DNA of 64,000 bases from Siniperca chuatsi. Taxonomy: Eukaryota; Chordata; Actinopteri; Centrarchiformes; Sinipercidae. Each line of letters opens with the position of its first letter. Positions within the stretch are counted from its first letter, which is position 1. The DNA is taken from the NCBI RefSeq assembly GCF_020085105.1, contig NC_058044.1, forward strand, positions 23,681,206 through 23,745,205. Direction: 5' to 3'. A program made the translations under genes and the position numbers. Under the pieces are notes generated by a model that worked only from the letters and a program-made list of their open reading frames with translations, did not search any database and was not told the DNA's origin. Below are positions 1-10,267 of this stretch, piece by piece.

Positions 1-104
1 AGGCTGTCTGTGTGTGTCTGGGCGTTTTATAGTTGTTTTTATAGCTGACAGGGTCAAAGGATCATTCTGTGATTATGTCTCTTCCCTCACCTGCTGTTCT
101 TGTT

Positions 105-720
105 TCAATTCAGTTCAATTGGGCTTTATTGGCATGGGAAACAGATGTTAATGTTGCCAAAGAATGTGTGAAATAAAATAAAAACATATACATAAACAAA
201 AGAAATGTGCTATTAAAAAATATACAGATAAGTAAGATAAGGTTTTAATATTTAAAAGTATTATAATGATAATAATAATTGTAGAAAAAAATGTAGACTT
301 GCAGTTAAAAATACAAATAAGTGAAAACTACATAAACATTGCAACATTTTTTTTTATGAATGTGTGTGTGTGTGAGTAGGTCATTCACTGTCCCTCAGGT
401 TGTGGCAAGTTGATACACATTGGGCAGCAAGATCTGCCCTGTCTCCTTCTCCTTGGAGTATTTTTAATTTTGAGAGCTCATTTAGCTCTTTAAAATCTAG
501 AGATTACAGAGTTGAACTTGTTAAAGTAAATGTTTTTTTCATTGAATGTTTTATATTGTAGGAGGAAGTGCATCTCTGTCTCAACCTCACCTGTCGAACA
601 GTGACCACATACTCTGTTTTCTTTTGGTTGCCATGATTTTTTACATACTCTCTTGATGTTTCTTTGGTCACAAGAGCTAATGAGGAAAGAAAATGAATCG
701 TGAAAATAAGAACTTTTGTG
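105..720 (-). mobile_element. 3' end of a LINE, antisense, in the metrnl intron
   Basis: Reading the minus strand, roughly 690 down to 490 encodes a LINE C-terminal zinc-knuckle-like segment (CGHCSTGEVETEMHFLL) of the kind found at the end of many fish LINE ORF2 proteins. An A/T-rich 3' untranslated stretch follows and ends near 107-122 in a CAATTCAGTTCAATTG tail, which on the minus strand reads as a short-period AATTG-like repeat. The element lies in the intron before the penultimate metrnl exon, in opposite orientation. Only the last part of ORF2 is present, as expected for 5' truncation during target-primed reverse transcription. The clade cannot be fixed from this fragment. Confidence 0.55.
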
Positions 721-767
721 GTTTCTTAAGTATTTAATGTTTTCTTTTTTCATGTTTTCCATTTTAG

Positions 768-1945
768 CCACCTGTAAACCCTGTTCAGATGAAGAGGTCC
801 TTATGGCTGTGTGCACCAGTGACTTTGGTAAATACATAAACACAAATGCACACATACACATCAAAAGTTTTGATATTTTGGGAAATACGCTTATTCCCTT
901 TCTTGTCGAGGGTTAGATGAGAAGATCAATACCACTCACACGATGTATGGTAAATATGAAGCTACAACCAGCAGCTTGTTAGCTTAGCTTAGCATGAAGA
1001 TTGGAAACCATGGATGTATAAAGAGAACTGGATACAGCGTCGCTGGCGGGGCCTCGTTCATTGGCGCATGAAGCCAAACAAAGTTCATCTTCCCGGTATA
1101 AGGTTACCCGGATCTTCCGCATTATGCTGCCCATAGAGCGCACTAGAGACTTCTGCCGCAGAGCCAGCTAACTTCTGGTTTAGCCCTCCGCTAACTTGAA
1201 TGGTGATAAAATGATTTAATCGTGCAGCTCTTCTAGACTTTCCAAATGTTATCAGACCGAATGGATCACATTCTCATACTGAAACAAGTCATTTCACGGG
1301 AGTTGTACGCTCAAAAAAATGTATCTACCGTTTTATAGCTGCTTCTTTCACAATGCAAGTCTATGGGAAACAGACTTTGGGGCCAGTGTGCATCACGTGA
1401 CGGACCCGGAAGTTGTAATTCCATGGTTTAGCCGCTATGTCAGATTGGCTTCAAAGCCCGGAGCACTTCCTGGGGGTTTGCTTGAAACAGGCGGAAACAG
1501 GGCTGTAGCAGCAAAACCATTGGCTGTATTGAATTGAGTAAGGGTATGTTTTATTCCTTATTAATTCAACTTTTGATCTGTAAGACTTAATCTCCTTCTT
1601 TTCATCTCTCCTGTTCCTGTCTCTGTAGCTGGCAGTGGCATCTTTCGAGGTGTGGCATCAGGTACTAACGACCAGTCCCCTGTTGCGGTGACTCTGAGTC
1701 GGCTGTTCCGTCAGAAGAGCAGGCTGTTTGCTTGGAGTGGAGCCAGAGGGCGGCGTTGGATTGGACGTATCAATGTTCCCGAACAGTGCAGTGTGCACCC
1801 TGGAGGGGATGAGTACCTTTTGACTGGCTCTGTCCATTTTGGCGAAGCCTGGCTTGGCTGCGCACCTCGCTACAAGGACTTCCTGAAGCTGTACATCACA
1901 GCACAGAAAACGGGAACAAACCCCTGTCAGATAGACACAGACTGA
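768..1945 (+). CDS. metrnl: Meteorin-like protein (METRNL), last two coding exons
   Basis: Two exons are visible. Exon 768-827 follows an ATTTTAG acceptor and ends before a GTAAAT donor; it encodes PCSDEEVLMAVCTSDF. Exon 1629-1945 follows a CTGTAG acceptor and ends in TGA at 1943-1945. The phases match: one base at the end of the first exon plus two at the start of the second. The final exon carries SRLFRQKSRLF, then VHFGEAWLGCAPRYKDF, then NPCQIDTD, which is the conserved C-terminal half of the meteorin family. SRLxRQKSR favours METRNL over METRN. METRNL is a secreted cytokine-like protein linked to adipose browning, muscle and innate immune signalling. The N-terminal exons with the signal peptide lie outside the window to the left. 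Confidence 0.88.
1000..1545. repeat. Interspersed teleost repeat inside the last metrnl intron
   Basis: Between the last two metrnl exons lies a GC-richer block beginning near a TGGATGTATAAAGAGAACTGG motif and running through repeated 'cccggaagt' and 'cttcctggg' stretches. Related wording recurs at about 19690-19830 and 49660-49830 in this window. No open reading frame in it resembles a protein. It looks like a non-autonomous interspersed repeat, but clear terminal repeats were not found. Confidence 0.4.
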
Positions 1946-2463
1946 AAGATTATCTTCATGGTTCTGAGTAAAACAGGGTGGAGCACTGACTTAAAAAAGT
2001 CAGTAAGAGACACAAAGAGTAACAGAGAAATAAGCAGTTATGCACCCTTGGCCATTATTAAAGGCTACTTCTGCAGCTTTTCAATGCTGTGCAATTTATT
2101 GTTGCCTTGCAGCAGAAAAGACAGTTTGAACATTTTAGCAGCTAGTGTGCTGCCTAAACTAAAATGTCCCCATTTGACTGTACTTGTATACTGTCTGTGT
2201 AAATGTGTTCGTGCATGAGTGAGACAGCGAATGAATGAATGATAAGCTTAAATTAATTTTGTGCCTTACTGGTTAAAGTTTTTAATCTCATGACGATACC
2301 GCTTGTGTGATCATTCTTGAAATGAAAGTTTGCTTTGTAAAAAGCTTTCTGTAAAATTTAGGAGTCTTCTGAGAGAAGTGTACAGTACGCAGCTCTGTGA
2401 GTCTTTATGTACTAAGTGTGTGTGTGTTGCTAATGAGTTCAAAGGGTCTATATATTTGCAGAA

Positions 2464-2469
2464 AATAAA
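2464..2469 (+). promoter_or_regulatory. Polyadenylation signal, metrnl
   Basis: AATAAA lies 519 bases after the metrnl stop codon, in A/T-rich sequence. It is the first canonical hexamer downstream, so 1946 to about 2490 is the probable 3' UTR. Confidence 0.6.
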
Positions 2470-2489
2470 AAGCTATCCTTCAGCTTGTC

Positions 2490-3780
2490 TTTCTGTTTAA
2501 GTCACGAAAGGTATGAATTTGAAATATCCATTTCTCTGTTTGTAAGTGAGCCAGTATGAACTCTGTCTTCATATGGGGACCCTGCATTATATTTGATTAA
2601 CAAACCATATGTGTCACATACTGTATGGCACACTAAGGCTCTGTGTGGTTGAGGTGCAGATAATTCAAAACAAATGGCAAGTGAAGTTAATAGTAGGACC
2701 AAAACATGAAGGACCCTAAGTTACCAGCCTCTCTGTTGGCCCGCATGGATGCAAACAAAGAGATATTGTCCACCTAACTTCCCAAAGAAAAAACCATTAT
2801 GAGTGTTCAGTGACCATTAGCTGGCAGGAGAGGAGCAGTGCGTCAGCGCTGGCGTAGCTGCCCCCGTGGAGCTTTGACAAGCCACTGTTCTGGTTGGCAT
2901 CCTCTTTGCCTGTGTGTGTGTTTGTGTGTTCATGCATTCGCAGCTAGAGAGAGAAAGAGAAAAGCAAGAGAAGCAATTTTATTTTCCAACATAGCCAACC
3001 ACGTCCAATTCAATAGCTAATGTGCTAATGTTTTTTTCCCTTGAGTTTCATGAAAGCAGACTCCTGTGGCCTGAATTATCATACAAGCTTAAACTATGAG
3101 CACAAATTCTACTCAGACCAACATCCTTTTTTTTTTTCCACGGAGGCATTTACAGATGCTTTGCAGATACTGCAATTTCAGTGTCACATTATAATTGGAT
3201 GTCACAATTCAGCTGGTAGCCAAGCCACTGATGGTGAAGCATGAATGAAGCAGCTAATGCAAACGTGACTTTTAGGTGTTGTCATCTCAGTACTGCACAG
3301 TGGGGGCCCCTCTAAACAGACAGCCTTTAGAGCACGTAGCTGAAGTTACAAGAAATCCGTAGTAAACTTTTTGTAGTAATGTAGAGTTCAGTAATGTAGC
3401 CTGAGAGCAGCAGAAACATGTCTGTCAAATGGGCGGAGAGATGAAAGAAGAGGCAGATGTGTGAATGGCCTTAGAGGGGTGAATGCGCACCTCTCCCTCC
3501 ACCTGCTGTCAGCAGTTGTGTGTGTGTGTGATACTTTCCCTCTTTCCTCAGGAAGAGCAAGAATGGATGGAATGCCCCCCAACACACACACACATAACTC
3601 CATCTGCAGAGACAAACCGTGTGTCAGTTACACCTGACAAGCACAATGTTCAGCATGCAGGTGTTCTGAAACTGGTGTTGTGTTTTGTCTCAAATCTGCA
3701 GTAATGCCACCACTAGAGTACAAAGAGTGAGAGAAACACACAGCATGAATGCAAACACAGTGCCAAGCACTTACAAAACA
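2490..3780. other. Intergenic, no gene recognised
   Basis: Short GT/CA-rich simple repeats occur near 2909-2935, 3513-3530 and 3583-3595. Open frames here are short, cross these repeats and resemble nothing known. Confidence 0.6.
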
Positions 3781-3782
3781 CT

Positions 3783-4432
3783 TAAAGGGGCACTCCAGCA
3801 ATTTAGTATTGTACTTCCATAAAGTTGGGGGATTCACAAGAGATATATTAAATAAAGACTGGTCAGAATCAAAGCAGCAGAGGCAGAGATATCCTGACTT
3901 TTAAAGTGTGTTCAGACAGAAAGCAAAGCGAGTTTTAGAGGTGGCGAGATTGCATACAAAGTAAACGGACAAGACATGAATAGGCCCGAATTTAACCAGA
4001 GCAATGGGAATTGACACAAAGACAAGGCGATTTGAAAATGTTACAACTTTGTTGTAACAACAAGCGAAAAATGTATCTTATGAATCTGCTTCATAAATGT
4101 ACCGACAGAAGAAGCAAATGGAGACTGGGAGGAAAAACAGAAAGAAGTGGCTCATGGTTTCTCATGAGCATAACATAAAAACACAGGCACATTCCAACAC
4201 ACACAGTTGGTGTATACATTGCTAGCTAGCTTACAGGTAATGTTCAGATGGTACATTGGCCATTAGGGTGAATAAACACAAACGGTCCAGAGGTCGAATT
4301 TGTGTGAATGATGTGAGGTGAAAATTCGCTTCGCTTTCTATCTGAACATACCTTTAGTCCCGAGTATGGGTCGAAATTCAAAACTACTGAAACCTATATT
4401 TCCCATAATGCAACTAATTTACATATTTCAGG
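3783..4432 (-). repeat. Old interspersed repeat, split by a nested MITE
   Basis: The outer parts (3783-3906 and 4352-4432) match, in inverted orientation, the repeat seen at 19110-19405 and 35845-36130. Shared phrases include the reverse complement of 'gattgccccttaa', 'cagaggcagagatat' and 'tttcccataatgcaac'. The 445 bp in between is absent from the other two copies. Confidence 0.6.
3907..4351. mobile_element. MITE-like DNA element with terminal inverted repeats
   Basis: The left end TGTGTTCAGACAGAAAGC and the reverse complement of the right end, GGTATGTTCAGATAGAAAGC, match as terminal inverted repeats and continue as AAAGCGAGTTTT against GAAGCGAATTTT. The element interrupts an older repeat. 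Flanks 'cttttaaag' and 'ctttag' suggest an imperfect, roughly 8-bp target duplication, compatible with a hAT-like non-autonomous element. No transposase is encoded. Confidence 0.65.
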
Positions 4433-4526
4433 GCTGCCAACTTTTCAGTTTAGTTTGGAGTGAGATTCGGTATTGGTGAAGTCGGTGCATTTCATGAGCA
4501 GGCCTTCTGTGACATTACCCACCGCA

Positions 4527-5370
4527 TGTCAGATCGTCGTTGAACCTGGTGTCAAGCGTTCCGGCCTTTGTTACTCGTGTTTTCTCTGACTTTTTCGGGT
4601 CTTGTGAATTTTGGATTTTGTCTTCTATCTTTTGGACTCTATTACCTGTTCGGACCACTCTCCTGGTTGGTTCATCTCTGCCTGCCTTAATTCCTATGTA
4701 AGCAATTGTGAACTTTATTAAATCATCTACTTGCACCAGCTCTGCCTCCTAGTCTGCATTTGGGTCCAGTTCCCAGGTTTTCCTGTTTGACACTAAACAT
4801 AACGATCTGACCAGACATGGACCCAGCAGACATGGGTTCTCTCTCAGTTCTCTCCACGGATTTTGACCCCAGGATTTCTTTTTATACCTTATACCTTTTT
4901 ATACCAAGGCCTAGGCTATTGGTCATGCCGGCTATGGCTACAAATTTAGCAGTGATTTTCAACCTCAAGCAAGACCCCCAGACTGCTTCCTTGTCTGCTA
5001 ACTACCCGGCTAGCCCCGGCTTACATTCCAGTCTGCCCTCACAGCCATCAGCTGGGTTCCCGGCCTGCTAGCAACCAGACTTCACTCCAGCCTGCTCGCT
5101 GTCAGTCTGCACCTCAGCCTGTTCCTGTCCTGAAGCCACCTTCTGGAAAGACCCCCAGAAGGGAAGTGTGGCTCCTGTCGACGTTATGTCTCACCGCTGC
5201 CCAGCACCGTGGAGGTCCTGCCACCCAGCGCCACAGAGACTGTCCAGAGGTTGCGGCCAAACCGGACCAAGACGTGGCTGCTGCAATCCGGCAGAAGCAG
5301 GAATGTGCTTTTGTTTATGTTCAAGTCCAGTGTGGAGTCCTCTTTATTATGAGTACATTATGATCTCACT
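4527..5370 (+). mobile_element. Gypsy-type LTR plus decayed gag start
   Basis: A candidate LTR runs from TGTC at 4527 to TTTGACA at 4792. It contains a 'gcatttgggtcc' phrase near its 3' end, also present in the solo LTR at 27.4-28.1 kb. About 25 bases later an ATG at 4817 opens MDPAD, the usual start of fish Gypsy gag proteins of this type, followed by a proline/serine-rich decayed stretch to about 5350 with stops and frame changes. No protease, reverse transcriptase or second LTR follows, so this is a 3'-truncated relic. The 5' LTR boundary is uncertain. Confidence 0.45.
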
Positions 5371-5689
5371 GTAACTCAAAATACATGCCTTTTTAACTCC
5401 CTTTAAAAAATATATAAAAATAAAAAAACAATGTATAGCCACCATCTCACTGTCTTAAATTGAATGGCTTACAGGAACATAATCCTTCTTACCTTCATGC
5501 ATCCATACTTAACGTTTACACTTTAAGATGGTAAAATACATCAATTATTAAATGACACATTTAATGGCGTTTTTGTGTACCAGGCAGAAGCGTCACTTGA
5601 AACTTAAACCATCATAAATTGATATTTTATTGAGTTTTTAAGCCAAGTTTTCTATGCTACACTGCTTTCCTGGCCACTGCTTTACCTAT
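5371..5689. other. Intergenic A/T-rich sequence, no gene seen
   Basis: Nothing recognisable lies between the Gypsy relic and the L2-like LINE apart from A-rich runs. Confidence 0.5.
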
Positions 5690-5926
5690 ATGTTTTAACT
5701 TGGAAAAAGTTTTCAGTCATTGGACGTGTGGATCTTAAGTGATTTTAAGCTGGCTGCAACTCCACGTGGTTTACCGGACTGCCTCCACTGCTGCTAGCTT
5801 AGCTAGCTTTGTTTTTAGCCCGGCGGCTAGGCTAGCCGGTCGCTTTTACCAAGCTTGTAGCACTTTTTTGGATTTTACTGTGGACTTTAAGCTTCGAAGC
5901 ACTCTAGCGGACTAAATGATAGCCTG

Positions 5927-7214
5927 ATGGCTGAGTGTGGCTCTTGTCACCTTACCGTCTCAAAGCTGAGGAAAAGTATCGCCTGTCTGGAAGCCGAGCT
6001 CAAAGAAAAAGACAAGCTCATCCTGGAGTGCTCCACTGTCGCCTCGGCCCAGGCGGTCCTCAGCTCCTCCGGCTGCGCAAGCCGGAATGCGACCATCCCA
6101 TCTCGCTCCCCTGACTGCTCCACTCCAGCACTGGACAAAGATCCCACTCTTCCGTGGGTCGGCTCCATCATCACTGGCGCCCCGGAGCATGAAGCCGTTT
6201 CAGCTAAGCCTGAAGATCCGTGGCTCCTCATGGGTGCGAAGCCCAAAGCCATGGCCATTTCTACTCCGTGCCGACCCCCAGTGGATGCACGGTCACTCGC
6301 CGGCGGGGGTGGTGAGAAGGCTCCGGTGAGTTCGACTCCACGCCAACCGGAGCACTGGACCGTAGCCTGTAAGGACAGACATGGTGCAAAGCGCCCAACT
6401 CCTCCACCTTCACATCGGGACCTCCCGCTGGCCAACAGGTTTGACATCCTGGATACGCAGTACTTTCCTCCACTGGAGGGACGCTCCCGTTTTCCAGCGG
6501 TCAAGTCTTCCTCCTCTCGCCGCAAGTTACTGAAAGAGGCCGTGATCAGGAGAAGCTCTGGGGGTCTCATTCGTCCCGAGACGGCAGAGAAGTCCTCTGC
6601 TAAGGAGGACGCCGCCCCCCTCGCCGCAGCAGTCCCCGGCCACGACTATCCCGGGGACGGCTGATGGGACTCTGCGGGCTCCACGATCACCGACTCTGCC
6701 TCCTCTCATCCCCCCAACTACGCTGATCGTTGGAGACTCCATAGTGAGGAATATCCGCTTCGCTAATGCGGTCACAGGCTACTTTCCCGGAGCTACGACC
6801 CCCGACATCCTCGAAAAGCTCCCCGGACTTCTGGCTGCACTCCTGACGACTATCACGAAAATCATAGTCCATGTCGGCACCAGTGACACCGCCCGTCAGC
6901 AGTCGGAGCTGATGAAAGCAGACTTCATCCGCCTCTTCGACCTGCTCAACAGCACCGGAAAGCATGCTTTCGTTTCGGGTCCAATTCCTACACTGGGCCG
7001 GGGAATCGGCCGTTTTAGCAGGATCCTCAGCCTTCATATCTGGCTCCAGTCTGTCTGCAGCACCCATGACGTTGGTTTTATTCACAACTTTAACTTATTC
7101 TGGGATCGTTCTTCATTGTTTGCACGAGATGGTCTTCACCCAAACAAGTCAGGTAGTCGTATACTGGCGGCTAACCTGCAGCACGCTGTGCTGTCCTCCT
7201 CCTCATATAGTTGA
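5927..7214 (+). pseudogene. L2-like LINE ORF1: coiled coil plus SGNH esterase, frameshifted
   Basis: The frame starting at 5927 opens with a CxxC motif and a charged heptad-like segment (LRKSIACLEAELKEKDKLI), then a proline/serine-rich region ending at a stop at 6662-6664. The second half continues in another frame and carries SGNH hydrolase blocks: GDS at 6732-6740, a GTSDT block III near 6874, and DGLHPN near 7130. Block III usually reads GTND, so the Asn appears replaced by Ser. In this LINE group the ORF1 esterase is thought to aid RNA binding or particle assembly. One indel between about 6620 and 6665 explains the break. Confidence 0.75.
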
Positions 7215-7503
7215 CTACTTACATCACCTGTTTTCCCTCGCTCTTCCTCTTCTCTGCCCACCATAAACAGCCACGCACCCTCTGTTGTCACTACCTCCCC
7301 CTTATGGACTGATCATAGTGCTGCTATCTGGAGCCCGGATCCCTCTAGTGCCACTTTTAACATTTCTGTGGTCATTTCGGATAGGTCCTTAGTGCGAAAC
7401 AGACACAGCCGACACAACAATAATAATAACTTAATAAAGATTCGGGCCAGAACCCTACCTCCAGTCTCAACCTCAACCTCTGAACCAGCACAGACTTTTT
7501 AAG

Positions 7504-9756
7504 ATGGCTCTTCTTCTTCTTCTTCTCAATGTAAGATCCCTCTCTAACAAAAAGTTTATTTTAAATGATTTTATCTCTTCTACTGATTTAGATTTTATGT
7601 TCTTAATTGAATCCTGGTTACGTCCTGGTGATCACAGTCAGCTGGCTGAATTGTGCCCTCCTGATTATGACTGCTTTAGCCGCCCTAGGGTTTGTGGTTG
7701 TGGTGGGGGCCTTGTTACTGTCTATAGGAAGCATTTTAAGTGTAACCTCATAGCTTGCAATGATTTTTCCTCCTTTGAAGTGCTCATGTTTAAACTTGGT
7801 TGGCCCCCTCCCGGTCATATTTGCTATTATATATCGCCCCCCTAAACCAGCTGGCTCCTTCTTGTTGGAACTCCCTGAGTTTTTATCCAGTCTTGTGTTA
7901 AATTATGATAGAATTGTTCTTTGTGGTGATTTTAATATTCACGTTGAATTGTTTTTAACTGTGAATTTGAGGCTGCTAGTACTGTCTTATCCCGCTCTAA
8001 GTACACACGCGTCCTTAATGTGCATAGTGCCTCAAAATTCTGTACACTGTTTAATTCTCCTGGCAATGTGTTTCCCGATTCCTCCAACACCAACGATTTG
8101 GTTGATTATTTTAACTACCTGTGTTCTTCAACCTTAGATCTCATAGCTCCTCTGAAAAATAGACCAAACTCAAAGACTAGAAAACAGCCATCGTTAAATG
8201 ACATATTCGAAGCTGTAAAAAGAAATGCAGAAGAGCAGAACGCAGATGGAAGAAATCAGGTCTCCAGGTCCACTTTGTAGCCATGAAAGAGTTATTATGC
8301 CTTTATAACAGGATGGTGAAGGATGCAAGATCATGTCATTTCTCTGCACTTATTTCTGCCCATCAGCACAACCCCAGATTCCTGTTTAAGACTGTGGATC
8401 AGTTAGTTAACCCAGCCTCTCCTTGTGCCCCTGCTGAGTGTGATGCTGATTGTGAAAAGTTTCTTTTGCACTTTGCTGGAAAGGTGGAGTTAATAAGATC
8501 TGATGTCACCCCCAACCCTGCCTTTTTAGATGTGGATCACCCGCTCAGGGATTCTTTGAGCAATTTTTCTGCTGTTACTCTGCCTGAACTCGCAGAAATC
8601 ATGTCTCTTATGAGAATATCATCCAGCCATCTGGACAAAATCCCAACTAGGTTTTTATTGGAAGTTAAGGATTGTATTGTGCCCCTTTTACAAATTACTT
8701 TTAACAGCTCGCTGTCTACTGGCTGCGTCCCAGATTACTTTAAAACAGCTTGTGTCCAGCCAGTCCTAAAAAAACCTGGGCTTGATCCTCTGGATAGCTA
8801 TCACCAAATCTCCATATTGCCTGTTATTTCGAAGATTCTCGAAAAACTTGTATCTAAGCAGCTTCTTGCTTTTGGGTGATGTAATCCGCAGACATGGTAT
8901 TTCTTTTCATTGTTATGCGGATGACACGCAGTTGTACCTCCTTGTCAAGCCCACTGACCTTAGTAGGCTGAGTTCTCTGCAGGACTGCCTGTCTGACATA
9001 AAAAATTGGATGTCGATACATTTTCTTCAGCTCAACTCAAATAAAACTGAAATCCTTGTTATTGGGCCCCAACACATCACTAAACAAATACTGCCATCTA
9101 CTGGTAACCTGTCACAACATATCAAGCCTGTTGCAAGAAATCTTGGTGTCCTGTTTGATAACAATTTATGTTTTGAGCAACATATCACTAAGCTTGTCCA
9201 GTCATGTTTCTATCACCTCAGAAACATTGCAAAAATACAATCTATTTTAAATCTTAGTGATGCAGAAACTGTTGTACATGCTTTTATCTCCTCACGCCTT
9301 GATTATTGTAACAGCCTGTTCATTTGTCTTAATCAAAAAACTTTGACACGACTGCAGACTGTACAGAACTCAGCTGCTAGGCTGTTAACCAGGACCAAGA
9401 AGTACGACCACATAACACCTGTTTTAGTCTCTTTACATTGGCTCCTTGTTGGTTTTAGGATTGATTTTAAGATCTTCTTGATTACTTTTAAGGCTCTTCA
9501 TGACCTGGCCCCAGATTATATTTTAGACCTTGTAATCCCTTATGAACCTTCACTTAGTTTGAGATCTTCGGGCAGGGGTCTCCTGTCTGTTCCTGAGTCC
9601 AGGATGAAAACTAAGGGGGACAGAGCTTCTGCTATCAGGGCCCTGAGGCTCTGGAACAACTTCCCCGAAGAAATTAGGTTGTCTGAGTCGGTATCTTTGT
9701 TTAAGTATCGTCTCAAAACACATTTTTATCTGAAAGCATATCCTGATTTTACCTGA
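7504..9756 (+). pseudogene. L2-like LINE ORF2: endonuclease and reverse transcriptase, broken
   Basis: Endonuclease motifs are present in pieces: NVRSLSNK near the start, LIESWL, then in a shifted frame IYRPPK and GDFNIHVE. The RT N-terminal part follows from 8283, ending YHQISILPVISKILEKLVSKQL at about 8868. It is followed almost directly by GISFHCYADDTQLYLL, so the segment carrying RT motifs A and B, roughly 110-120 residues in relatives, is deleted. The YADD box and C-terminal region are well preserved to the stop at 9754-9756. At least two further frame changes lie between 7800 and 8280. The product cannot be active. Confidence 0.8.
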
Positions 9757-9977
9757 ACTGGCTGTTTATTTTACTGTTTATTTTATTGCTTTTGTGTATT
9801 TTATGTATTTTATTTCTTTATATCTCGTGTGGTGGTCACTGTGGTATTTTATTTCTCTTGTTGTGAAGCACTTTGTACTTTGTTTTGATAAGCGCTCTAT
9901 AAATAAAGAGGAGAAGTGGTACAATTTTAACATTGCCACAATTGTAACACCCATATTTTTTCTAAATGTACGCATGC

Positions 9978-10262
9978 TGTTACGGTTACAGACAGGCGGG
10001 GGACACCGAGGGTGACAGGAATGATCTTTATTTAATGACAGCCAGGAGTGGAGAGGGTTAGGATAGGGGAAGTGGGTGTAGGGAAGTCACTGGAGGTAAG
10101 TGGAGACTGGTGGACCACTGGTAAAACACTGGAAACTATCACAAGGAGATCTTTTGTTATATGGTGCGTAGAGTCCTGGACGCGAACAAGGTCTGTGATT
10201 GGGATTGATGGGGAGCAGGTGTGGGTGATTACAGGCTGGTCTGGCCCGGTATAACTGTGACA
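9978..10262 (-). mobile_element. Solo LTR of a Gypsy-type element
   Basis: The block starts TGTTACGG and ends ACTGTGACA, the same terminal wording as the LTR of the Gypsy element at 17002-17430. It is flanked by perfect 5-bp direct repeats CATGC (9973-9977 and 10263-10267). Length is 285 bp. There is no internal coding region, so this is a solo LTR left by LTR-LTR recombination. By comparison with the 17-kb LTR its transcriptional orientation is minus. Confidence 0.85.
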
Positions 10263-10267
10263 CATGC

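Larger units (their letters stand above)
5690..9908 (+). mobile_element. L2/CR1-group LINE, long but inactive
   Basis: Order: GC-rich 5' leader (about 5690-5926), ORF1 with an esterase domain, an intergenic spacer, ORF2 with endonuclease and reverse transcriptase, and a 3' tail ending in GCGCTCTATAAATAAAG at about 9906. ORF1 with an SGNH esterase followed by an apurinic-type endonuclease plus RT is the L2/CR1 arrangement. A second, 3'-truncated copy at 36219-37111 matches the last 700 coding bases closely. Frameshifts and a deletion inside the RT make it non-autonomous. The exact 5' end and target duplication were not resolved. Confidence 0.8.
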